Origin: Membranipora membranacea
Taxonomy: Eukaryota > Bryozoa > Gymnolaemata > Cheilostomatida > Membraniporidae
Reading direction: 5' to 3'
Assembly: GCA_914767715.1 (NCBI GenBank)
Contig: OU612072.1
Coordinates: 11,100,001 to 11,164,000, forward strand
DNA: 64,000 nt
Positions 37,211 through 45,908 of the stretch are shown here, piece after piece (position 1 is the stretch's first letter; each line of letters opens with the position of its first letter). The position numbers were made by a program, and so were the translations under genes. Below the pieces are notes generated by a model. The model did not search any database. It was not told where the DNA came from and was given only the letters and a program-made list of their open reading frames with translations.

Positions 37211-37524
37211 TTTTTATCAATTACAGTGGTTTCGTAGAACAAATAGTTAGCTTTCCACTGGTTATATTATCTCAATTGACAGCAGGCATGTGAATTAATG
37301 CTGTTTTGTTTACCAGCCTATAAGAGTTCAGAAAACTGATCAGGTAGCTTCCTGTCATGCTGTTGAATCCTACACTAGCATCTAACAGCACAGCATAATT
37401 TCAGGACCAGATCCTCAGGACCTAGTGTGGGGACAATTGCAATCCATATGGTTTATGTTTTGCTACAAATAAGGACAGCCATAGCTAAGCTGAAACTATT
37501 ATGGCTAAGCTTGTAGCTAAGAGT

Positions 37525-37803
37525 TGTGGCATCAAAACATCTAGCCAGTAGCTTTGAATGGAGTTATATGAGCTCTCAAAATGTAAGGAGTATCTTCTTC
37601 CCCAGTCATCCAATTTTAGTGATGACGTATGTTGAGGTTGACCAATAAGGTGCCTTTAATATCTAGCTGAGATCCAACCTGATTGGTCAACCTCAACATA
37701 TGTCATCACTAATGGTGGATGGCTGGGGAAGAAGATACTCCTTACATTTTGAGAGCTCATATAACTCCATTCAAAGCTACTGGCTAGATGTTTTGATGCC
37801 ACA
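37525..37803. repeat. Long perfect-looking inverted repeat (foldback), 2 x 122 bp
   Basis: The left arm 37525-37646 (TGTGGCATCAAAACATC...) is the near-exact inverse of the right arm 37682-37803, separated by a 35-base loop. The arms show only a few differences. It is probably a foldback MITE or a recent inverted duplication; no coding sequence is present. Confidence 0.85.
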
Positions 37804-38421
37804 GCTCTCTATTTAAATTTTTGACTGGTGGCACTGCTGGGCAAAGCTCAGCTGTGTCAGCAGTGGTTTAAGATAATTCAGATATCAAGTATGTCATCCA
37901 TGAATATAAAACTTGCAACACTTCAATTTATTGACAATCTTTTACGCTGGTTTGTTGAAGATGCAATATCAACTTCTCTGATTGCCAAGATAACTATCTG
38001 CATTTAATTCTTTCCCTGTGTTCCTGAGTCCAGTTGCTCTTGACCTGCAAACCAATCTTCGGCAGTTATCTAAAGAAGACAAAAAATTTGGTTAAGAGAA
38101 AGACTCTGGTTACATCAATGACACAGTGAAAATCTGTCCTGCACGGATTATCATTTGCTGCTTTTTGCATCCACGTGTGCTTTATTAATCAACAACTAGA
38201 ACTAAGGATGTTCTTCTCAAACATTTGCTCTTTTATGAGAATGGTATCACCAATATATATAATTCCTCGAACTTAAACCAAGGTAAGATGATTATTATTA
38301 TTATCATAAATAGAACTCACAAGCTTTTCTTCATTCTCTTCATCTTGGTAAGCTACTGATGAGGTAGTCATACCATTAGATCTGCATGAATGTAAGAATT
38401 TACTTGGCTCTTTTATGCCTG
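37804..38421. other. Intergenic, no gene seen
   Basis: Sequence between the foldback and the LTR element. No exon or repeat could be recognised. Confidence 0.4.
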
Positions 38422-38425
38422 TGCC
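38422..38425. repeat. Target-site duplication of the LTR element, left
   Basis: TGCC just before the 5' LTR, repeated at 42776-42779 just after the 3' LTR. Confidence 0.6.
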
Positions 38426-38755
38426 TGTAAGGATGACATCAGATGTGAATAGACAAATTCATATCATCATCATTGATATGTCATCATGTTTAAGAATGTG
38501 CCAAGATTCATGACTGATTGTGCTGTCATCAAAATTAATTGATTGAATATTCATTTGCTCGCTGTATGCTGACTACCTTTTGTGACCATCATATGAACTG
38601 CTGTATTACTATTGTCTTAGATATTTTATGCCTCATATATATATAAGAAGTTTCACTATCTAATAAACTAGTTAATAAGTTACAACGATGTAGCGTAGTA
38701 CTTCTAAGTGATCACAAATACCCACAACAACTTGTAAGGACAGGGCACCATTACA
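38426..38755 (+). repeat. 5' LTR
   Basis: Matches 42455-42775 across its length with a small indel near the start. It holds a TATATATATAAG box at about 38636 and a TAATAAACTAG segment at about 38661 that could act as promoter and polyadenylation signals. Confidence 0.9.
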
Positions 38756-38757
38756 TC

Positions 38758-38775
38758 TGGTGACAGAAGTGGGAT
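38758..38775 (+). promoter_or_regulatory. Primer-binding site of the LTR element
   Basis: TGGTGACAGAAGTGGGAT begins with TGG two bases after the LTR end, as expected for a site pairing with a tRNA 3' CCA. It resembles Leu-tRNA-type sites used by many Ty3/Gypsy elements, with one changed base. Confidence 0.7.
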
Positions 38776-38790
38776 TTGAAAGTTGAGACA

Positions 38791-39720
38791 ATGGATCCTG
38801 GAAATCTCAACGAAAATGACAGTGGCGAGGAGGTCAACCGCAACGAATATGACGGTGGCGAGAAGGTCAACCGCAACGAATATGACGGTGGCGAGGAGGT
38901 CAACCGCAATGAAAAAGACGGTGGCGAGGAGGACGTCTGCAACGAAAAAGATGGTGGCGAGGAGGGTGACCGCAACGAAAAAGACGGTGGCGAGCAGGTC
39001 AAACGCAACGAAAAAGACGGTGGCGAGGAGGTCGTCTGCAAAGAAAAAGACGGTGGCGAGGAGGACGTCTGCAACGAAAAAGATGGTGGCGAGGAGGGTG
39101 ACCGCAACGAAAAAGACGGTGGCGAGCAAGTCGTCTGCAAAGAAAAAGACGGTGGCGAGGAGGTCGACCGCAACAAAAAAGACAGTGGCGAGGAGGTCGT
39201 CCGCAACGAAAAAGACGTTGGCGAGGAAGTCGACCGCAATGAGAAAGACGTGGCGAGCAGGTCTACCGCAACCTCGAGAAGGAGGAAGAGGAGCCAGTAG
39301 ACGAGGCTCTGCAACAAATATGTGATGACTTGGGAGCTATCAGGCAGGATATGCAAGCCCAGGAGGAAGCGAGGAAGGAGGACCTTGTGCAGTTAACAAT
39401 GACATTTGCTGCTCAACAAAAACAGCTAATGGAACAGCTCACTGAGTAGGTGACCAAGCAAATTGAGGAGATGGGGAAACAGATGATGACAAAAATGGCA
39501 AATGAGAGATTATGGACGACAATGGGACGGATGGCTACAACACCAGTAATCAACACAAACATGACGACACAGACACAGCTGAATGTTGAACAAACACCAA
39601 GCCCAGGTAAGACTTATCCATCAGCAAGCAGTAATTCAAATAATTCAGGAAAGAAAGATTGGGTAAAGTTTGGTCACAAATTTACTGCCAAATCCATCCA
39701 GCAACAATCAGGTGAAAACC
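38791..39720 (+). pseudogene. Gag-like region of the LTR element, broken
   Basis: A frame from ATG 38791 encodes about 13 copies of an 11-residue acidic unit (NEKDGGEEVDR type; 33 bp each, to about 39250). A frameshift near 39250 then separates it from a coiled-coil-like Glu/Gln-rich region, which is itself cut by an in-frame TAG at 39447. The following polar segment leads to the next frame. The repeat part is open in other frames too: the complementary strand reads as a hydrophobic LLATVFFVAVD repeat. The role as structural protein is inferred from position only. Confidence 0.5.
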
Positions 39721-40515
39721 AGTCAACATGGTAATATTAGAGATCATAATCAATTTAGAGGACGCGCCCGTGGTAGAGGCAGAGGCAGAGGAGGTCGTGG
39801 TAGACACACTATGGCCAATTCTCAGGTCCCTCAGGAGCCTCCAGATCCATGTATTAATCAACCATCTGAAAATACAAATAATAGGCATTATGACGAGTTT
39901 GACAATCGCATATTTGACACATGTGCCATTGATGTGATTGATGACATTGACTATGACAATAGGAATGTGACCACTGGATTTTCAAATGACACGCCACAGG
40001 ATGCGTCAAAGAAAACAATGACTGGGACAAAAATTTCCAAATATAGACAAACATCTGGACTTGGTTTTATCATGTCAGCTATTTGTATGACCCTATTAGG
40101 TTTTGTCGGTAACGTGAATGCAACGACACCAATGATATGCAAAACTGATCATCCGGTTGCTAAATTCAGACTGCCAAAACTATCAGGTTGTGATCTCAAA
40201 CATGGCCACATGGACTTGCATGCATCAACAGACCAGAATGTGACTTTGTTCAAACCGAATCTGATTCAATATAAATCCAAGGCACATCACTGTAACATAG
40301 TCAGAACTGACATCACAACACATGCAGGATTTTTTGGTGAGAATAGGAATAGGACAACCTCACTCACAAATGAACTTGTGAGAAAGGAAACTTGCGAAAA
40401 CATGGTACAATTTAAAAGGGCACCTTTTGGTGACGTGACTGAAGTAGGTGGAATATACCAAACTCAAATTGCAACTGATTTTAAATATCACCCAGGATGT
40501 TTGTCTGTGAGTTGA
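39670..40515 (+). CDS. Arg/Gly-rich plus envelope-like glycoprotein frame of the LTR element
   Basis: The frame has 281 codons. Near the start is an RGRARGRGRGRGG stretch, typical of nucleocapsid-like RNA binding. A hydrophobic segment (residues about 133-152) could be a signal or membrane anchor. After it come Cys-containing sequences with several N-glycosylation sequons, as in retroelement envelope-like proteins. Pol is missing between the two parts, which suggests an internal deletion that fused them. The stop falls inside the captured host exon, so the last few residues derive from antisense host sequence. The envelope assignment rests on topology and is tentative. Confidence 0.45.
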   Translation: MVTNLLPNPSSNNQVKTSQHGNIRDHNQFRGRARGRGRGRGGRGRHTMANSQVPQEPPDPCINQPSENTNNRHYDEFDNRIFDTCAIDVIDDIDYDNRNVTTGFSNDTPQDASKKTMTGTKISKYRQTSGLGFIMSAICMTLLGFVGNVNATTPMICKTDHPVAKFRLPKLSGCDLKHGHMDLHASTDQNVTLFKPNLIQYKSKAHHCNIVRTDITTHAGFFGENRNRTTSLTNELVRKETCENMVQFKRAPFGDVTEVGGIYQTQIATDFKYHPGCLSVS

Positions 40516-40856
40516 CTTTTTTCTCCCGCTAGAGCCATTGTTCTTCCGTATGATTACTGCAGAAACTATGATCATAATCAGAATCGTAACACCTATGCAA
40601 ACAATAACAGCTATGGTTGACTTTTTGATTTGACCTTTGGCACTCCTTCCATGGTCAAATGCGTTAGTGACTGAGTTTTGCTGGGTGAGAGGTTCAGAGT
40701 AATGTGTATCATCTGAGCTTTCAATTTGGCAATGAGCTGATAAGTAATCTAAAAACAATCAAAACACATGATTTATGACAAATTTATGGCTTCCATATTG
40801 GACATTTTGTTAGCGGCACCATGTTACATTTCGTGAAACAAAATAACATTTCCCTT
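40498..40856 (-). pseudogene. Copy of receptor gene D exon 2 plus intron 1 sequence, inside the LTR element
   Basis: It matches 43613-43965 at roughly 95% identity by eye. The segment keeps the exon acceptor (intron side near 40749) and extends about 100 bases into intron 1, but the match stops within two bases of the exon's 3' end, so the donor is lost. The frame encodes the linker (DYLSAHCQIESSDDT) and membrane span. Orientation is opposite to the retroelement. No signal-peptide/cysteine-domain exon or tail exon accompanies it, so it cannot make the receptor. Confidence 0.85.
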
Positions 40857-41230
40857 CGCACATACACTTATTACAGCTTATGCTATTATTATTCAATTTA
40901 TAAATGTATCTGACTTGATAATAACCGCTATAAACTAACTGCTTCATTGTTATGGCGTGGGCATATACAATAACATTGGTCATGTTTGGCTGAACGATGT
41001 GTTATTCAATTGACATGTAATTGTGCCCAAAAATTATTACCCACAATTAATACCCAAACTTACCACACGAGCTTATTACAAAACAAAAATGAAAGAAAAG
41101 GGAGTTGGTATCTAAGACGAAATTGGTCCCACCTGAATATTTTGAGTGCGCTTTGAGTTGTTGTGCACTTTTTTGGCTGGCCACTTGGATTGAGCGTTCT
41201 CTCTTCTGTGGATCTGGAGTCTTGACGCTC

Positions 41231-41447
41231 TATGGAGGGATGGTATGGTGTATCTTGGACTGGAAAGTTGCTTGGATGGAAACATTGCACACTGTGGACA
41301 TGCAAAACAGTGCTGCGTGGATTTGGAATCTTTACACTCTATGGACGAGTGGTATGGCGGAACCTGGACTGGAAAGTTGCTTGGATGGAGACATTGCACG
41401 CTGTGGACATGGAAAACAGTGTTGCATGGATCTGGAATCTTTCTTCT
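41231..41447 (+). repeat. 109-bp tandem duplication inside the LTR element
   Basis: Units 41231-41339 and 41340-41447 share TGGACTGGAAAGTTGCTTGG and CTGTGGACATG blocks with about 10% difference. Several frames stay open across it but none has a known domain. Confidence 0.8.
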
Positions 41448-42454
41448 GACCTCACCAAGTTCAAAGAGATGGTCGTATATGAATGATAAAGAAGCCAGGG
41501 GAGTTTGGCGCCTCCTACTACTGGTCTAGCCGAAGACTTCCATCTCCGGTGTGTGTCACAGCTCTTGATTGTCAAAATGGGCTGTACCTGTGTGCATTCA
41601 GCACCTGGATTTCCAATGGAGTGAAGGATGAATCGGCGTGGTAGTGGAATGTGAAGGCAAGGTAATAGATGGTCTGAGTGATGAAACCCTCAAGTATGAC
41701 TGGATCAGAGAAGTGATGGAGTGGAATAATAACCCTTAAGTTAAGTTTGATGATACGACATATTGACGTTGAAACTTGAGAGGGGAGGGATGCATTCAAT
41801 TGATAGACAACCATAAAAGCAAAAGAAATTGCATTCCTCATGTATTTAGTGGCATGAATCACCTTCATAATTAAATGATCTATAAAATTTTAATATCTTA
41901 ATATCAGATACAACCAATGCGTAACATTATATTCTTTACAGTGAACATTTACATGTAGATTAGCTGATTAATATTTTTAATGAATACATTTTATTACTTT
42001 CAGAGACAGAATAGTCCTTGGGACTTTCTTGAGTAAAACCATACTAGTGCGACTGATCCCTATGATGGTAACTGAAAGTAATCCAGTATACACAGCGGAA
42101 GCGTTAAACCCTGAGCTGAAAAGGCAGTACAATTTCAGTGAAGTATGGCACAAACAATGAAGTCTACCCAACCTAATGACCTTGATTACACAACTAAGAC
42201 AAGTCATGTTCTCCTACAGTAAAAGAGGACAACTCCTGATACATCAACAGAATGCATCAGAGATGAACACTGAAGGCTGATTAAGAACCAAAAACACCAC
42301 ATAAACAAACACCAGCCTCATCAACAACAAACATAACCAAGAAATCCCCAACAACACAAAACAACATCATCGACTATCAACACATCAACAATTCCAGAAA
42401 CTAACATTACCACAAGTTACAACAAACGCTCTCGGCTTCGCCTGAGAGGAGAGG

Positions 42455-42775
42455 TGTAAGGATGATGTGAATAGACAAATGCATATCATCATCATTAATA
42501 TGTCATCATGTTTAAGAATGTGCCAAGATTCATGACTGATAGTGCTGTCATCGAAATTAATTGATTGAATATGCATTTGCTCGCTGTATGCTGACTACTT
42601 TTTGTGACCATCATATGAACTGCTGTATTATTATTGGCTTAGATATTTTATGCCTCATATATATAAGAAGTTTTACTATCTAATAAACTAGTTAATAAGT
42701 TACAACGAAGTAGCGTAGTACTTCTAAGTGATCACAAATACCCACAACAACTTGTAAGGACAGCGCACCCTTACA
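42455..42775 (+). repeat. 3' LTR
   Basis: Counterpart of 38426-38755. A polypurine tract (42444-42454) abuts its left side and the TGCC duplication its right side. Confidence 0.9.
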
Positions 42776-42779
42776 TGCC
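42776..42779. repeat. Target-site duplication of the LTR element, right
   Basis: TGCC, as at 38422-38425. Confidence 0.6.
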
Positions 42780-43124
42780 TGTAGAAGAATAATATGTAAA
42801 ATACATATGACTGGAGAACATGTCAGAAGGAAATACAAGTGCACGCCACACAGGGAGCTAGGGACAGTACACTTATTGCAGCAACACCCAAACACTGAAA
42901 TTGAAAATAAAGAGTCTGAATCCTCTGTCTAATTCAAAATTAGTGAAATGATTCTGACTATTGTGTAGTCAAATCCAACTTTTCAGGACCAAAGCTCGGG
43001 TTAGGTGTACATGTTTAAAACTTGCTATGGGCGACAGCAAAGTATGTACAAGTTAAAAATGGTAAGTCTGCATGACTGTGAATTGTATGATCTGATGTTA
43101 AAGCTGGTCTCAGAATATAAATTC
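42780..43124. other. Short spacer downstream of gene D, no gene seen
   Basis: It lies between the 3' LTR and the stop of gene D and would contain part of gene D's 3' UTR. Confidence 0.4.
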
Positions 43125-44402
43125 CTACCACTCACATGATTGTTCATTCTCCCCGTCTGCTGGATGTACTATAGGGGTAGTGACCACATTTTCAGAAGCG
43201 TTTAATTCTAACATTCCGTCTGACTCTTCAAGGCATGTTCCTTTAGGAGATTTAAAATATATATTACCATCGAAAAACCAAGGCGGTCAGTTACTGCTAT
43301 CACAATTGGAGATTACTTATAAGCTTACCGAAAACAATAACATGAATTGATGTTTGGCACCAAGCGTATCTTGTTGATGAAAGGAAATTTGCTATTGTCA
43401 AGTATATCAGACAACACTTAATCAGATATAAATATGTTGTGTCAAATGAAATGGGTCATTGCCAGATACAGGAGGGATTTCCCTACATACATGAACATTG
43501 CTATCCTACATATCGATGAATTGCTTAAGTTTTCAAGTGTTATCAATTCGTGATAAGGCTTATCAACTTTGTTGCCAAATACTTTATCAATGGGCCAAAG
43601 ATAGTATCACCTGTTTGTCGGTGAGTTGACTTTTTTCTCCCGCTAGAGCCATTGTTCTTCCGTATGATTACTGCAGAAACTATGATCATAATCAGAATCG
43701 TAACAGCTATGCAAACAATAACAGCTATGGTTGACTTTTTGATTTGACCTTTGGCACTCCTTCCATGGTCAAATGCGTTAGTGACTGTGTTTTGCTGGGT
43801 GAGAGGTTCAGAGTAATCTGTATCATCTGAGCTTTCAATTTGGCAATGAGCTGATAAGTAATCTAAAGTTAATCAAAACACATGATTTATGACAAATATA
43901 TGGCTTCAATATTGGAAATTTTCGTTAGTGGCACCATGTGACATTTCGTGAAACAAAATAACATTTTGGCAACAAAATTTTATCATGTTATTGCCAAATG
44001 CTTGTTGCATATCACAAAATTTCTGGCAGACTGCCATTAGATGACATTCACTGTTAATACAAACAATTATATAAGCTGTATTAACTTATCTGGTAGTAAC
44101 TAACCAGGGCAGTATGCATTGCACTTCTCCTCATCAATCGAGTTGACTACCACATCATTACAAACTCCAGAACATGGTCTATATTGGGAAAAGTGAACTT
44201 TAAAGTAGCATCCTGTTGTGTTGTAGAAAGATCCTTGGCAGTCAGCATAGGCAAGACTGCTCAGTAGTCCAGTACATAACCAGCTGTACTCGGCAGTTGA
44301 AGAGCTCAAACTACGAGCAATGGGTGCGACAGCTGACATGCAAACCAACACTATAAGCATAGTCCCAGTCGTGATAACCTGATTGTAGGTCTGAAAAAAC
44401 AT
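43125..44402 (-). CDS. Receptor-like type I membrane protein D
   Basis: Exons 44402-44105, 43862-43611, 43240-43125 (stop TAG), phase-1 introns, 221 aa. A slightly longer signal region (about 1-34) contains a hydrophobic core TMLIVLVCMSAVA. Cysteines lie at about 43, 55, 65, 77, 81, 94, 98 and 106. DCQGSFYNTTGCYF has FY where the others have YF; QYRPCSGVC and SIDEEKC match the family. The linker (about 35 aa) carries Asp and Gln; the membrane span is at about 143-166, followed by basic RKNNGSSGRKK. The tail is short (about 39 aa), with TCLEESDG and VHPADGENEQ, a weaker version of the A-C motif. Exon 2 has a close copy in the neighbouring LTR element, which ends about 350 bp downstream. Confidence 0.85.
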
Positions 44403-45908
44403 GAGACGTAAATATGGAGATGACTGAGCATGTGAGCATCAGATTGTCATAGTATGTTAGTAATAATGAGTGGTGTTCGATTCAAAATTTATTAAAAATA
44501 GAGGCCCTCTGCCAATCCACATAATGTAAGAATTTTCCCTGGCCTTATATTGTGGAGCAACTGCTACTCTTCAACCTCAAACTGCATTAAACTCACATTT
44601 TTCCTCAACTCACTGACTGACAGAGCAAGCAACTACTACACCAACACCAAGGATAAACTGTTTAATTTTAGACATCAATTACCACAGGTCAATGATATCA
44701 TATTGGAAGTTGCAAATAGGCATGGCCCGATAACCAAGACAAAGAAATAACAGACAATCATGCTCCATAAACAATGAGGGACTGCCTTTGGCAGACTCAC
44801 CCTTAAACTCCGCTATTGATTAGCTGACTAGTAACTAGCAGTTCGGCAGTGTTCGGCAGTGCAGAGCTAGATTCTATCCGTATGAATGCTTAATAATTAT
44901 TATGCACAGACTTGACACGTCAACATACCTCACTCAACTGTTGATAAACAGTTAGCCTGAGCTTGATATTATTGTTGCTCGATGAGTCATGGGATTTTTT
45001 ATTTTTTTCTAACACACTGGAACTTTCTATGACACAAGAAATAAGTTTGATCGCATCAGAAATGGAGCATAACTATGTCAAGCGGAGTTTTCTTCATTTT
45101 CTTTATCTTTATCAGTGTCAATGGCAGTCGTATCTGGAATACTCTGTAGTCATCCAGTATCCAGTAAAATGCAAGCAGTAATATCACCGACTGTAGAAAT
45201 GTAACAGAATAATCTCAGGTGGTTTTTAACAAGAAGTTTTCAGCCTGAAGGCACAATCCACTACTTTGTTAAAAGCAAATGGCAATCGGTAATGCTAACT
45301 GGGCTCTAGTTTTTTCAATGGACAACTGACAGGTCATCAGTCAGAGAAAAATAAATGAGTTAACCACAAGAGACATGTAAGCAAAATACCATGATGACTG
45401 CAAGTGGGTTGGCTGCTGTCAAACTGCAGCTGCACGCGTATCCCTCCCACCCACCATCCACGTATATAGCAATGTATGAACTGGGCAGATAAACATGCCA
45501 GGTGACTACCTTTTGCTGGTCTGGTCCATGTTTAAGAATAACAGAGTGAATTCACCATTAAAAAAATGTTTAGGAAGCCAGCAGGGTAACTGATGCAGAA
45601 TGTCGTTTACAGGAAACACCTCTCCAGCATCTCAGCGCATCAAATTTCTACTTCCAGGCCAATCAATTGCACTGTGAGTTTTTAGATTGATTTCTCTTGT
45701 GTTGGGCAACTCCATACTTATGGAATCGGACCTCAGCATTAACCATATAGCATCTGCTGCTGCTTAAACACCAGTTTGAATCTTGGAGGAGAAGAAAATC
45801 AGACCATATAGCTTACTCTCATAATGTTGACACGGTAAAATGCTTTCAGGGTCCAAAATATCAAATAAGTTGGTTTCCTGAGAGTACAAAAGGGAACTTC
45901 TAGACTTA
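44403..45908. other. Upstream of gene D, no gene seen
   Basis: Expected to hold gene D's promoter. Short open stretches on the plus strand (near 44550 and 44960) lack domains and splice context. Confidence 0.4.

Larger units (their letters stand above)
38426..42775 (+). mobile_element. LTR retrotransposon, pol-less, carrying a copy of a host exon
   Basis: LTRs at 38426-38755 (330 bp) and 42455-42775 (321 bp) begin TGTAAGGATGA and end TTACA, with a 4-bp duplication TGCC outside. A primer-binding site complementary to a tRNA 3' end starts 2 bases after the 5' LTR (TGGTGACAGAAGTGGGA, 38758), and a purine tract GAGAGGAGAGG (42444-42454) precedes the 3' LTR. The order inside is: a Gag-like region with a 33-bp minisatellite, an Arg/Gly-rich segment, a Cys-containing envelope-like frame, an antisense copy of receptor exon 2 (40498-40856), and a 109-bp tandem duplication (41231-41447). 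No protease, reverse transcriptase, RNase H or integrase is visible, so it depends on a helper element. LTR differences show it is not brand new. Confidence 0.85.

Noticed and set aside
38704-39356. Long minus-strand reading frames of 141 and 201 codons
   Set aside because: They are mirror readings of the 33-bp minisatellite, which is open in many frames because its unit is a multiple of three and lacks stops.
40360-40758. A fifth working receptor gene at 40.4-40.8 kb
   Set aside because: Only the membrane-span exon is present, its donor is destroyed, and it lies inside the LTR element; it is a captured copy of gene D exon 2.
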